Assembly (NCBI GenBank): GCA_027186245.1
Contig: CP114486.1
Coordinates: 8,694,501 to 8,758,500 of the forward strand
Source of the DNA: Coriaria nepalensis
Lineage: Eukaryota; Streptophyta; Magnoliopsida; Cucurbitales; Coriariaceae
DNA length: 64,000 nt
Direction of reading: 5' to 3'
A program made the position numbers and the translations under genes. The first letter of the stretch is position 1, and the number at the start of each line of letters is the position of its first letter. Shown here one piece after another: positions 12,690 to 26,000 of this stretch. The notes beneath the pieces are model-generated. The model searched no databases and was not told the DNA's origin. It saw only the letters and a program-made list of their open reading frames with translations.

Positions 12690-13560
12690 GCATTTTCAGG
12701 CTTCTCTTTCTTCTTTTTGTACAACTAGTTCAACGTCTGCTGCAATCTTTTCACCAAGTAGACCAATTGGGTCTCATAGATAAGTACATGAGTCATTGAG
12801 TATCATCAAATGTGATGGGAATATTTTCGTTGTATTCGTTATCTTCGTCATGCTTTACGGTGGAATGGCCAAGGTTGTATAAATCTCGTTGCTTTATAAC
12901 ATCATCACAGCCAAACACTTTGGAGTTCGCTCTTCAGCAACATAGTATAGTTGATTGACTTAAGAAGGCAATACAAAAGGATCATCTTTAGGTCGAACTC
13001 TACCATATACAAGTTCTGAGAAATCAACAGAAGTACCTCCAAATTCATCAGTTCTATAGTCTATCTCCACAATTCTTCTAATTCGACCATAGTTGTAATC
13101 TTGCCTGCTTCAATTGCACTCACACCTGAATTTTGTGTTTTCTTACTATTATCCGACTTTTACTATGATACAAAGCACTGTTAAACATGAGGGGATCATA
13201 GGTGAAGATTTGGACCCTCAACAAGCCACTTAATTCTCTTAGAAAATTAGGGCCCTCTGCATATCATCCATATGGGCAACATGTATTATGAACGCGTGAG
13301 AAAAAATATGTTAGGACTTCTATAGGCATTTTGTTCCCAAATATTTAACCTATGAATATAAACTATTACATAGTTATGGAACCATTCGAAAAAGTCTTTA
13401 TTATGCTTTTTTTTCACATATGTCTCGCTTGGTTGTTCATGGGTGATCACATTGGTCATGAATGAACTATTTAGCATATTACCCAAGTCATTTCCGAACT
13501 CCTCCAAATTATTTTCTTCCATTGCAACATCATAAAGGAAGCACAAACACCTTACCTACG
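12690..13560 (-). pseudogene. CACTA (En/Spm) TNP2 transposase remnant
   Basis: The - strand translation gives the C-terminal part of a CACTA transposase in order. The first segment is THEQPSETYVKKKHNKDFFE (near 13430). Next are KKTQNSGV (near 13130), YGRIRRIVEIDYRTDEFG (near 13060), SVDFSELVYG and DDPFVL (near 12980), then NQLYYVAEE. This is the arrangement around DUF4218/DUF4216 in TNP2-type transposases. Several stops and at least two frame changes break it. The catalytic core upstream is absent, so it is a dead fragment. The CACTA-type terminus at 14673 is on the expected 5' side. Confidence 0.75.
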
Positions 13561-14519
13561 TTAGTAGGTAACTTTTCCATGTACAAATTATGTCTTGTAA
13601 CTCTTTACCATTATGTGACCCACCAAATGGTGATAAACATTTCCTCCGGGAGAGTATCCCTAAGATGACATTTCAAACACAAACACACAATATTTCCTAC
13701 ATTATTATTAGCATGTCAAGAAGCAAATTCTATAAACTTGAATATCCCTATCATGTATGGCAAACTTTCTCACGACATATCAAGCCAACTTCTATCCACA
13801 TTATACGATTGGATAAGATTTGAGGTTTTGGATCTGCTGCTATAATCTAGAGTTAAATACGAAAAGAAAAAATCATTGTCATTAGCTTGTAATGACATAC
13901 AAGCTGCTATGCTAATCATTAGAAGAATCTTCATCATGATCGAATCAGACATAGAATTATAACGTGAGCATGTGGAGATTATAACAAGTTCATATACATA
14001 TATATAATAAACAAATCCTTGTCATTTGTCAGTAACGAGGCAGAGAAGGAACTAAACCTTTGATTAATCTTAGGGTTGCTTATAATCTAGGACATCATCT
14101 TAAAAAAAAAAAAAAAAACATTTTTTCGAATAGTAAAAGAAGCATTTTAAATTATGCTAAAAAAAAGTTGATTTTTGTCGAAGAAACTTCATTGCAGGAG
14201 CTTAATCACTATTGTGTTATATAGATAAACACTGAAGAATGCTCTTCAAACAATCTACAAGGCATATTTAACCTTCAATGAATGGCTTGATTTGGGATTG
14301 ATTTCAAACAGGGCAAGTCTATGTTTCATTCTTCCCATTTTTTGTTTCAATTGGGTTGCGACATCACTACGGTGACGTTTTACATTTGTTCTTCTTTTTC
14401 AATTTCGTGGCACACGAATCTTATAAATTTTAAACAAAGGTTGAATCTGAACCGGTGCTGCCTAAGAATGGAACATTCCAAAGCAATTCAGGTAACATTC
14501 CAAGCGGTGCTACGGTCAT

Positions 14520-14673
14520 TTATGCCACTAATTTTGTGACACATTAGCGATGTAATCATACAACTTAGATTTAGCGATAAATTATCATAGTTCTGTGAAA
14601 ATGCATCAATTAACAGTAATTTTTGAGGTGCTACTAAACAATGTGTTCGCTAATGAGCTTATTTTTGGTAGTG
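14520..14673 (-). mobile_element. CACTA element terminus with subterminal repeats
   Basis: Read on the - strand from 14673 the sequence begins CACTACCAAAAAT. It then carries repeated TTAGCGA-type motifs (near 14650, 14570 and 14550), the typical layout of a plant CACTA end and its subterminal transposase-binding repeats. It faces the TNP2 remnant at 12690-13560. The opposite end was not found, so the element is incomplete or its second end is mutated. Confidence 0.6.
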
Positions 14674-15537
14674 TTAGCTTCTCTGTTTTGATTGCTTTAT
14701 ATATTTTTCTAATTAAATAATTAATTTTATAATTTGTTTTTCTTTTAAATAATTTTATATTCGTTGGAACTTTTCTTTTATATTACTTGAGCGATTAGTG
14801 CATTTGTTATTTTTCGCATGAATGATAATTTCTTTCATTATATTACTAGAAATAATATCGTATTTCATTGTATTTATCTACTTATTGAATTAGCGATGAA
14901 TATCATTAATATTGATTTACGTAATAAAATACGAGATTAATAAATGAATAATAGCTTGGTATTATATATTGAGAAAGATGTATTTGAAACAGAAGATATA
15001 TAATGAATATATCAATTACGCGTACTTACGGAAGTTTCTATAGTACATTTTCTTAAGTTTTTTAGTATTTTGTGATTAAATTGATCAAGGTTAACTCATA
15101 ATATGACTTTGTTTTGTTTAGCGAGTACTATTTACACTTATCGTCGATTAAAATTCATATGTGCTCATTTTTGCTTGTGATTTATCAACCGTAAAGTAAA
15201 GAGGTATGGAATTATAGGAGATATTATATGATTTGAACTTGGTATGATATTATATTGAATTACCACTTGTCTCAAAAACTTAATTTAAGAGGATATTGCA
15301 TAATAATTTATATTATATTTATCAATATTAACGAGAAGTTATTTTCTATATGAGCCTAAAAAGTATGAATAAAAAAAAAAAGGGAACAACATCCACACAT
15401 TAATGGTTACCTAGAAATCATTAAATTACCTTCTTTCGAAAAAAGATATCTCCTACTTAAGGCAATCTCTTTGAGGTAGGATACGTTTTTCCTCCGACTG
15501 AAGCCATCAGGAGAAAAAATGTGAAGCATTCTATTAC
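14674..15537. other. Intergenic, AT-rich; 3' flank of polygalacturonase
   Basis: Extremely AT-rich with no open frame of note. The last 100 bp or so must hold the 3' UTR of the polygalacturonase gene. Confidence 0.5.
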
Positions 15538-17001
15538 TTAATGGAAGCAGGCTTGTGGATTCTGTTTGCCATATATCTTAGGCCTCACATTACTGCATTG
15601 AGACTTAATAGGCCCTAGTTGTCCATTGTACTTGAGGTCAATGTCACCCATTTCAACTTCTTGACATGGAACCGCTGGACTACACAAAATCTTGACAGCA
15701 TCTGGAGACCCAGAAGTTCCTCTAATATTCTTGAAACTTACTTTGCTAATCTTTATTTTTGAAGGGAGCTGCGAACATGCACCAAATATTAGAATTTAGC
15801 GCTCTCTCGTTTGATATGATACTAATTAACAAGAATTACTATATAAACAGTTACCTTTAGGTTGCATTTATTCCAGGGACAATATGCTTGGTCTATAATG
15901 ATAGGATTAGCCACATTAACCATTGTAATATTTTCAAAATGTACGTCAGATACAGAGCCATCGTAAGAAGCGGGCCATGTTTTGATCCTCACGCCATTTA
16001 GTGTGTTTGAAAGGGTGCAATCCTTAACCCTGACTCCAGATACAGGCTGCTCACCTTTATACTTGCCTAAACTTCCTATACTTATGCCATGACCAGGCCC
16101 ACAGTTCACATTAGTCACTGTTATTTGTTTTGCACCGTCACCGAGGGAGATGCAATCATCTCCAGTTCCAATGTTTGAGTCGAGAATTTTAATCCCAGTT
16201 GACCGGCCGATATGGATTCCATCAGTGTTAATGCTATTTCCCGGTGCTTTGATGGTGAAATGTTGGAATGTAAGGTTATTACATCCAAAAACATTGACAT
16301 GGAATTGCTTGCTATCTAAGGAAGTTATTTCCTTAACTACTGAATTCGTGATGAAGTCGAACCTCATGTTCTGTTTTGATTTTTTTAATTTTTTTTTCAC
16401 AAACAACAAAGCTGGATGGTTAGCATGTACACATCTGTTATGCAATAATGAATTGAAATAAGGCTTACAATAGGAAATGCGCCGCAGTAGGTTGTCTTGT
16501 CACACTTTTGTCCCCATGATGTTTTCCCTTTGCCATCAAAATATCCTTTTCCCGCTATAGTCAGGTGATCGATATTCCGCAAAGAAACCCATCCGTCACC
16601 ATTAACTTTTCCTTGTCCGGGAGCTTGAACTCTACCATTAACTTGAAGGTGTATAGGAGCCTTACAAGGTCCTTGTAAAGTTGCTTGCGTCAACCAGTAA
16701 GTTGCTCCCTGAATCACAACTTTACTGGGTCTTGTTGAAGCACATGCATCCTGCCACGCCTTTGCCAATGCCTGAAGAACATGTGATGAATTGAGTAGTA
16801 AGTACATATAATCAATGATTCCAATGGCCTTGACATATTTTTAACTAACATCTTAAGACATTATTTCACCTGAGTGATATCACCATTGGCCTTCGCACCA
16901 TATGATGTAATATCATATATACCATTAGATGATGTAGTCGCAATAGATGAGGTTACGAAGAACAATGAATATATTCCCAAAAGAATATTCAATCCTGCCA
17001 T
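15538..17001 (-). CDS. Exopolygalacturonase-like pectinase, GH28
   Basis: Secreted enzyme that hydrolyses alpha-1,4-galacturonan in the pectin of plant cell walls; the sequence style is that of the pollen-type exopolygalacturonases. Four exons on the - strand: 17001-16870, 16771-16469, 16370-15855 and 15768-15538. All introns are phase 0 and GT-AG, giving 393 residues, normal for the clade. Residues 1-22 form a hydrophobic signal peptide (MAGLNILLGIYSLFFVTSSI). All four GH28 signatures are present: NTDGIHI, GTGDDCISLGDG (catalytic Asp pair), CGPGHGISIGSLG (catalytic His) and VRIKTW. Late cysteines of the family (YCPWNKC, CSNVRP) are also there. The start is the only Met in frame before the signal peptide. 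The frame is intact. Which subclade (exo versus endo) is inference from overall similarity; the GH28 assignment is firm. Confidence 0.95.
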
Positions 17002-18721
17002 AGTTTTCTAAGGTACTCTAGAACTTTTTTTCTTCTCTTCTTTGATTAAAATAAATTAGCTTTTGAAATTATTTGTAGTGGGGCGTGGATGCTAATGAAC
17101 CATCGAAACTCTTAACAAACCTTTTACTAATTTAGTAAGAAATCCTATTTTTTGTTCTTGGTTAACTATCATGACATCATGACAATTCATTGGCGCAAGC
17201 CCTTTGTCAAAAAGAAATTGATTTCTTCAGTTTTCTCTTAGAAAAATATACGGTCACAGTGAGATGTAGGTTAAAAAGAAACATTGAAAGAATGCAAGAT
17301 GTAAATTGCAAATTGCACATTGATGACGACAATCATGGCATGTCCACAAATTACTACAGCTGTGTTTCACAACATCTATAGGGCCTCTAGCACTGCCGCA
17401 AGGAGAAAAACCGTTATTTAAGGGCATATACCAGTACCACAAGATGTCCGAGAAATCAGTAGTACGTAGTTCAATCATTTTATTCAACATGCTTCACTAT
17501 GTTTAGATCATAGCCTTAACTTTCTATTTCATCTCGCAAAATTTTTATATCCTTATTTTGTTAGGCTTGAACTTCGCTAAGCAATCATTAAACGACAAGA
17601 TCTAAAAATCTTATATTAGAAAGTTGGGGAAAAAAAAAAGGAGGGCGCGATAATTAAACCTCCTTAGCAATGTAATAGAAATAGAAAAGAACAAAAATCA
17701 GTGATTTCTCAAGCAAAAAAGAATGGTACGTACTACAATTTCTCAACCATTGATGATTTCTCATAAACACCAATGCTATTTTTTTTTTTCCACATGCACC
17801 ATTAGGTCAAGTATGGAATTACATTTTATTTTTCTAAAAAATTGTAGATAAAAAGTTGTAAAAGAAGGTAGAACCCAGAAACCCTATCCAGGCATCGGTG
17901 ACTTTGCGTCACTTCTCTCGGCTGTAGATTGACGACTGTAACAGTTTTCTTCATTTCTCTTGTTTTGCTACATTGTGGGTTATCTGTTTTTATTCTTCTC
18001 CATCTCTGCGTCAAGCTTTTGTATCCCATGCATACATTTTATCTGTGTTATTCGTTGGAAGCGAGTGGCACTCTGATCTGTTTGAAGCAATAAAGTTTCA
18101 TGCTAACGAGGATATTTCCTTCTAGAGTTGACTTTTTATGAAAGCATTTTTTGCGTTGACTTATGAGACAGTTTCTCCTCATCATTTAGAACTTGTGTGA
18201 ATTGGAATCGGATCAATGATATGAAAATTGATCAAGTTATCCCTTAATCTAGTTAGTTGATGGTTTGATGTTCTACTAGAAACGGCAGTATGAATTCTAT
18301 TATTTTGGAGGGAAATTCTTGATTCCAACAAGTTTGAAATCTCTTTCTCGACATGTTGGAGCCTCATGTGAAGATAGAAGCTAACTGGAATGAAGTTTGC
18401 GATTTTGATCCCTTGACAGTTTATACACTGTTGTAGTAGGTGGTTGTTACAGTTTTCTAGTTTTTGTAGTACAAATCCATGCTTTTGATTGTAAGTGTTA
18501 AGAAGGTCATCTCATCTGTTTTAGTTCAATGATTTAAGGTAGTTTTAATGCATCTTCCGTTCGTGTACTTAGCTTACCCTTTGGTTGTAATGTTTAAACT
18601 TTTTCTCAAGTTAATCAATTAAGTTCTTCCAAATTTACAGCAAAAGCTCTCTGTTTGTTCTTCTCTATTTTCATGTCTATCTTTGCTTTTCATCTTATAC
18701 TTGGACAGCAAAACTCTCACA
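17002..18721. other. Polygalacturonase 5' region followed by probable Copia LTR
   Basis: The first few hundred bases form the 5' flank of the polygalacturonase gene. From roughly 17.75 kb to 18721 the DNA is non-coding and ends in CACA directly before a tRNA-Met-type primer-binding site, so it is probably the 5' LTR of the Copia remnant that follows. The left limit of that LTR could not be fixed. Confidence 0.45.
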
Positions 18722-19345
18722 TGGTATCAAAGTATACGTTCTAAAAATCTAAGACTTTCCGATCTATTTTTTTTTCTCATAACAAACAAGAGGTATGAAA
18801 TTGAGCATCTATCTAAATGCTAATTGTTTTTGGGATACAATAGAGAAGAGGCATGAAAAATCCTTATGAAGAAGTGGACCACAAAGTCCAACAGCCTAGG
18901 GTGCAGAGGCTAGCTAAGCATAATAACTTCAAAGCATTGTCCACTTTGCATTCAACCATAAGTGATAAGATTTTCTCTCGCGTCATTGATTAGGATACTT
19001 TGAAGACAGAATTTCAAGGTATAAAGAGAGTGAGAGTTATCAGACTTCTCAATTTCATAAGAGAGTTTGAAAAACTCAAAATGAAGGAAAGTGCAACCAT
19101 CAAGGACTACACTTGAAGATTGATTGAATATCAAACCATATGAAGTTGTTGGGAGAATATACCACTGACAAGATGTTGGTTGACAAAGTTTTCTTTAGCG
19201 TGCCCCCAATCATTTTCATTGAAGATTTTTCTAGATTTTGCTAGATTTTCTTTCTCAAGGAAAGTCTAAAGTCTTCAACACTTTTATGAAATTCAAAAGG
19301 CTTGTTGTTACACAAAATCAATCTGCAAGCGTACGGCGTCAAGTT
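18722..19345 (+). pseudogene. Internally deleted Copia element (PBS, gag UBN2, integrase fragment)
   Basis: TGGTATCAAAG at 18722 matches the usual Copia primer-binding site for initiator tRNA-Met, apart from one or two bases. A gag (UBN2-type) reading follows: ALSTLHSTISDKIFSR near 18940, TEFQGIKRVRVIRLL near 19007, REFEKLKMKESATIKDYT near 19065. Stops interrupt it. Around 19220-19330 the reading switches to an integrase-core piece (FLSQGKSKVFNTFMKFK) that normally lies more than 1 kb downstream. Protease and the first part of integrase have therefore been deleted. Nothing of the reverse transcriptase remains. Confidence 0.75.
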
Positions 19346-20051
19346 TTAGTATTTTTAGTAAGAAAAGATGTCGAACCCACAATAATTGAACTTAAATTTC
19401 CATTATGTATTGTAATTAAAATAATCCAAATTTTATCTAGAAACTTCAAATTAGAGAAACTGGTCAAATTAAATGAATAAATACTTAAAATAAACGATTC
19501 TTGATTGTGAATTCTAAAGAAAAACCTAGATGATGATTTCACTTAACTGTCAACTATATTATTTTGCTAATAATTTATCCCACTTAGTTTCTCCTAATTT
19601 ATAAGTCAAGAATGTTATTTATTTATACTTCCTCTCTCAACTGTTGAGTAAAATTTACTCCTTTTTTACAATATATCTATTCCAAATCAAAAAAAATAAG
19701 TATTCATTAAGATCTTTAATTCCCTAATAATGATTTCAAAAGAACTATAAGCTCTCTCAAACTCTATAATTCCTAAGTTGTATTATTCTATGGCCAATTC
19801 TAAAATTTCCTCTCTTGAGAAGAACTAATGATATGTTCTTCATCCGTGGAGACTCTAGATTGAAATTAGGGTTTTCACAGACTCTAATTCTCAATCATAG
19901 ATAATGAAACTAAGTCGTGTTCCATCTTATGCTAATTAATTGAATTAGTTAGTTAGAAGAGTTCCAAAGCAATAAACAACCAATAATTTAATTGACAAAA
20001 AATGAATGCATTGATGTTTTTAAGGAAAATTAAGTGTTTTGGAGGGAAATG
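19346..20051. repeat. Unclassified LTR-like repeat DNA
   Basis: Starts abruptly after the integrase fragment with text (CGTCAAGTTTTAG ... GTCGAACCCACA) of the kind found at the ends of several plant LTR or non-autonomous elements. No coding sequence, and the second end was not recognised. Confidence 0.35.
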
Positions 20052-20329
20052 TTCATGAATGAACTTATGAGGGTTCCGAGTATCATTGATCACGTAGTAT
20101 TGTACTACAATTACAAATGATGCATGGCGAAAGCAAAAGAACTAAGGTCTCATCATAAATCCAAACATAAATGACCTCGTTGTCACTTGATTCATGAATG
20201 AACTTATAAGGGTTCCAAGTATCATTGATCACGTAGTATTGTACTACAATTACAAATGATGCATGGCGAAAGCAAAAGAACTACGGTCTCATCATAAATC
20301 CAAACATAAATGACCTCGTTGTCACTTGA
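20052..20329 (+). repeat. Tandem duplication, two 139-bp copies
   Basis: Copy 1 is 20052-20190 and copy 2 is 20191-20329, head to tail. I count three substitutions between them (atgagg/ataagg, ccgag/ccaag and ctaagg/ctacgg). The unit is non-coding and lies just upstream of the LTR that starts near 20490, so it is probably part of a retrotransposon internal region. Confidence 0.9.
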
Positions 20330-20489
20330 TCCGAAAGAGTGTCGGAAAAGTCAGAGTGAACGAAAGATAATTAATATTAATAAATAACATAAGGGATTCA
20401 CACACTAAAAAACTTCTCAAATAGAAGATTAAATCGTCATCTTAATAAGATGTGAATACGATTCAACAGCGATTGGCTTTAGTGCAAGT

Positions 20490-21760
20490 GGAAGATTGAA
20501 AGTATAATGCATGTCAAGTCAATAGGGTATGATCCGAAATAGTCAAATACTTATGAGAATCAAATTGTATAGCTTATCAACATAATTAAATGCATAGTAT
20601 TCGATAGATCATTTAATTTGTCCTGAAGCTATTTTGTTGGAAATAACCATTGCATGCATTAATTAGTCGCATGGCATACTTGACAGATTCATGGTTCTTA
20701 TACATGCATTTGGAATTATGATAGTGATCATGTTCGATGAGTTTCAAGGTAGCTTTAAACTAAGAACCATATTGTTTATAGTCATAGGATTGTATTGTCA
20801 TGATAGGATAATGATGATTTGAATAGACTATTAAATGTGTTCTCATCTTCGAAGAGAGAATGATATTCTCATGATTATTAGTCTTAGAGAATATCGTGAT
20901 AGACATATAGATGATTAATAGAGACTTGACAAATCTCATTGGTAATTTATATTGACTGTTAATGTTATTTTCCCGGTGACTAGGTACCTGTGATTCTCAG
21001 ACTTGAGATTACAACCGTACTCATGTACGGGATATCATGCTTTGATATCATTTAACGTGAACCTACTAGCTAAGGGTTACAATAAGATGAATCATTGGGC
21101 ATATATTCTAGTACGAGAATTTTATAAGGTGATAAGATTAAATCCATCGCCTCTATATTAGAGGATAAAGTTCTATGAATGATATATTTTATGCAATGAA
21201 AACACTTTTTGCGCAAAGCAGAATGGTATGAAGATAGTTTCTATAAATCTATTGTCTAGTTACATAAGATTAGTTTAATAGGATTTAACAGTTAAAAAGT
21301 AAGCCATAAAACTATCTGAGACTGCAAATAGATGGAATGATCAATCCGGTGCGGTAATAGTCATCTAAGGTTTTTGCATAAATTTATTATACTTCTCATT
21401 AGACGGATGGGTCAAATGTCTTAGTAGAGGCCAATATGAGTCTAATGGTTGAAGTTAATTAATTGATCATAGAAAATTTATCATATTAACTATTTGGCTT
21501 TAAAGTATTTTAAGGTCCAAATAGTTCATTCATTAAAATTGATAAAATTTACTAGTTGTTGTGGAGCCTAGCAGTGTAGTGTAAATATTATTCGATCACA
21601 CACATAAAAGATGATTGAATATCTATTGAATTCTAAATCAGAGAATTTTGACTTATTATTGGAGAAGTTGCTTTAAAGAGTTGAATAATTAATGTTTTTA
21701 ATTTTTTTAAATATAAGTCACACCTCGACATTAAACTCCAAAATGTGTTTTAGATTTAAT
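20490..21760 (+). repeat. Long LTR of a retrotransposon (family also at 52.6-53.5 kb, inverted)
   Basis: A polypurine-like AAGTGGAAGATTG near 20490 comes before it, which fits the boundary of a 3' LTR on the + strand. The body is non-coding. From about 20880 to 21720 it aligns by eye with the reverse complement of about 52600-53420. Shared blocks include ATAAGGTGATAAGAT, TCTATTGTCTAGTT, ATATTAACTATTTGGC and AGAATTTTGACTTATT. Limits are approximate. Confidence 0.65.
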
Positions 21761-23077
21761 TTGAAATTAAATAAATTATTAAAAAAAAAATATGAAATTG
21801 ACCAGATAAATTTATTAAATATAAATGTAATGAATTTAAAGTCAAATAATATTTTCCAGGTAAACAAAAGTATGATTGATAATTAAAGTGTAAATGGATC
21901 ACAAACTATGCCTATATAAAAAAATTCAAATGCCTATATAGAAATATTCAAATTAAAGTTCGAACTTTGTAAGTAAAATTAGACATTAATTTAAAATATT
22001 AAAATTAATTTAATTTACTAGAAATTAAAAATTAAAACGAACTCGAGAAACTCGAGTGTTCGCTCAAAAGCAAACTCTTAAGAGAGTGTATCCTTTATGG
22101 AAAGAATATAAGCAAACTCTAAAAGTTCCCCAACATACTTTGGCCGGCAGGAAGAGAGATAAAAATAATTTCCTCTAAAAAAGAGGGGAAAAATAAAATA
22201 CTGGTAAAACCGAAATTAAACTCTTGTCTTAAACCATTTAATAATGGTGTACCCAAAATACAACACAATGCAGTTAGCAACTTGTAAGGGAAACACCTGC
22301 GAATCAACATAAGAAAATTCTTACCACAACGAAGGCCGAATTCAGAAACTTGTCTTCATTTAATTTGATAAATTTTCACTCTTAAATGCATAATATATCA
22401 TATCAATTTATATTTTTGCAATTTTAAAATATCATCCGATCCTAACTATAAATATCATCCACTTTCAATTTTGAAACATTTTTATATGCATATATCATTT
22501 ATAATCACATAGTATATAATTATATAATTTCTAAATAAATTTTAATTATAAATATCATTTTTATATGATAAAGACTTATATATTAAATTATTGAATTTAG
22601 TATACAACAGGCCAATCACTAGGTACATTCAAAAAAAAATTCGTAGTTTTCTTTCTCTCATAGTTTATATATATTTTTTGTTTATTTATTTATTTTTTAT
22701 TTAATACACGTTTGTAAATGGACTGACTTTATGAACCGCAATTGAATTTCAAAACCCAACCGAGAGTCCAGACGTTTTAAACAATAGGACCTTAAACACA
22801 GGACGAGGATATTTGAAAATTAGCCATAAAGGAGATTAATGGTTTATATAACTAAGCTTAACCTTTAAATTTACCCAAAAAGGGATAAAATTTACACTAT
22901 TTTATTTAATCTGTCAAAACAGAAAATTGTAGGGAAGCCCAAAAGAGAAACTTCCACCCAATCATAGTAACCTCATTTCCTTTTACTATCCTCAAAAGGT
23001 TCTAACTTGTAAGTTATATAACACCCAATCAAAACTATAACTTAGTTATTATCCATGATTACACTCTTGAGAAGAAT
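21761..23077. other. Intergenic, AT-rich; 3' flank of MRD1
   Basis: No gene or recognised element. The first part may be the end of the LTR. A short palindromic ACTCGAGAAACTCGAGT lies near 22040. The MRD1 3' UTR should occupy the last few hundred bases. Confidence 0.5.
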
Positions 23078-26000
23078 TCACTCAGTGATACTACCAAACT
23101 TTCTCTTTTTCAACTTTCTCGGGTTTTGAAAACCATTTTGCTCATCAGTGAACTGAGCTGCTGTCCGAGCCCGTAATTCTTCTAGGCTCTCGCCTTCCTT
23201 GGCTCTCTCAAGAACCTGTAGTCATTTCCAGGGTGGGTGAGGATGATATATCATAGATAGCTGTTAAACTGCAATATCAAGAAATACTTCAGAAAACTTC
23301 GTATTCTCAACCATACCAGATGACGACCATACAGATGGGTGCTCGAAAGTGCTTGTAGTGCATTTTGTGCCTCTTGCTTTGTAACATACTCCACAAATGC
23401 AAATCCTCTATGATTTCCAAACTTCATTGGAAGCCTTAAGCTCTTAATCTGACAGATATTAAAAGAAATAGTGGTTAAAGAGAGGAACTGAAATAGTAAA
23501 CATCTACAGCAAGCAGGGGTGAAAAGGTTGGCAACCTGAAGAGAATTTCTAAGAACTTCTCTTCTTTTATAGCTGACTTTATCCACTCTTATCAAAATCG
23601 GGGAATCGGAAAACAAAAATACATGACAAAAGTCAACAAAACATGATAAATATTAGTTAAGACTCTTGTTACTGCAGAACAAGTCAAAGTCTATGTGCCA
23701 ACAACAAGAGAAACAAGAAAAGTAGTTGATTCTCCAAATAATATTTTATCTTCTAGATAGTCAAGAGAGTCGGAGAAATATAAAACCTATGCTTCAGAAA
23801 ACTCCACATGTTCAAATAACAAAGGTTGTAGATGCCAGATCTGGAAGGACCAGTCCCAATTTCAAACCATCAGCTTCATGCATATTCATAAAAATGATAA
23901 CAAATAAAATGAGAGGGAAAATGTGATGCTGTCAGGTTCTGTAGTCCCAAGTTTCATGATCTGTTTAATATCTTATGAAAGAGAGGAACAGAGAAACAAG
24001 AGAGAAATAGAGAGAATATCCAAATTCCAAGGGTTTTTGGTCAAGAGAAACTTCAAGGATAGTGGTCTTCTAGAATCTAGATCAGTGTCACCACAAAAAA
24101 TGGAAGAAAGAGATAGATAAGAGCAAATAGATCCATTACTTTCTGTTTCCTACTTTCTATAGCATTTAAGAGAATGGTGGTCTTGGGGATTATTACCGTT
24201 TAGCACATCAAAGGGATCAAGCTCTAAAGTCCTTATCATTTCGAATGTGAAAAACACAGTTCATTTCAAAGAAATGACTATTTTACAATAGAGTTATATG
24301 AGGTCATATAGGTAATAGAATGAGTGAAAAGGGAATGAATAACTATCATTTAATGATCTCCTTTCCTATGTGATCTCATGTCATTGCTTCTAGAGTAACC
24401 AGTTAGATTAGTCTAGGAGTATTGTATAAACCTTCATGCAATATGATGGAAAAGAAAGTCCATAAAGAGTAAATGTTTGACACCCTGATATAATCCTACG
24501 TTCTTTCATCATGGAGCAGATTGTATCATTTGAAAAATGGTAAATTACATCACGCCATGAACTTAACACCTAACACCCATTTTGTAAATTAACTCCTGGA
24601 TTAATTATTTTAATTATTCTTTTTTTTTTTCCTTACCCATAACAAAATCAAATCCATACTATATAACATGACTTGTAAACCTGTGATCATATCTAATCGA
24701 CCTTATCTAGTTCAAACTTTTCTTGTATAGTTTCCTACTATACTACTGATCTTTCTTTTCTTTGGTCATCTAGCTCAAGGATAGTGATCTAACTGAATAC
24801 GTTTCATAGTGCATAAGGTAAAAGAGAGTTTGTAGGGAATGCACTTGAGATGAATGTGACAAGAGTTTAAGAGCAAACTGATGAAATACTAATGAGAAAA
24901 TGGTATCATGCATGTGAAATAATAAGTAAATAATTGAAACAACAGTTTGGGGGTAGCGCTTGAAAATTGTAATTTAGCCTTAGTTAATTGGATAGCTATT
25001 TCTTATCCCACTATTTATTCTTCCATTTTTCTCCGTCAAAATTGAAGTTTACTTTGATAGAGTACCAACAAGTATTCAGGAAAACAATATTGAATATTGT
25101 TGAATTACCACTAGTAAGCGCTTGATTAGTATCATATAAATTGTTGTGTCATATCCTATCAGCTTGTGCTTTTAGGAGCTTTTAGGACAAGTGATAATTC
25201 AACAAAAATCTATGTAGAAAATCAAAATGCTTTATTAACAATCAAAAAGAAGCAATCACCTGACCAAATGGACTAAAGAGTTGTCTGAGATCTTTCTCTG
25301 TTGCCTCAAAAGCAACATTTCGTACAAGTAATTTTGTTGAACTCTTATCCTTGTCAACCTTTTTCTGAACCCGACCATCTTTCTTGGCTTGACAAAGTTG
25401 CAAAATAAGAGCATGCCCGTCTAGCACCGTCCCCTGAAAAGTGAAAACATAAAAGAAGTTTATGAATCCCCAATAAGCAATCAAAGGGAAACTTCCTAGA
25501 ATTGCATGCAAATATGCAACCCACCTGCAAATCAGTGGCTACATTTGTGGCTATATCCATAGAATCAAACTCTACAAATCCAAAACCCATTGAAACATTC
25601 TTTCCATTTTTCAGATGCTTCTTCACCTACATTTCGACAAAACAGAAAAACAATTAAACAGAGCATGATGAACCAGACTATTGCACAGGAACAGTAGCTT
25701 CTAGATAGTTACCTTGACACTTAATATTCTTCCTTCTTTCATGTGCTGGCTAAAATGTGTTCTCACAGTGTCCTCTGTTGTTTTAAAATTGAGGTTCTTG
25801 ACAAAAAGAGATCGAGACTGAAGCAGATAGAAAATCAAAGCAAGTATCAGGAAAAAAAAAATTAAAATAAAAAATAAGTCAATTTACGGATGTCAACGTG
25901 AAAATTAAAGAAAAGATGAGTGTTTATATGTAAAGCTGAAGAACTAGTGGTAAGTTACAATAGTACCTAGCTGATATGATGAAAATAATTAGTCTGATAA

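Noticed and set aside
16150..16461. 103-codon + strand frame
   Set aside because: Antisense shadow of polygalacturonase exon 3.
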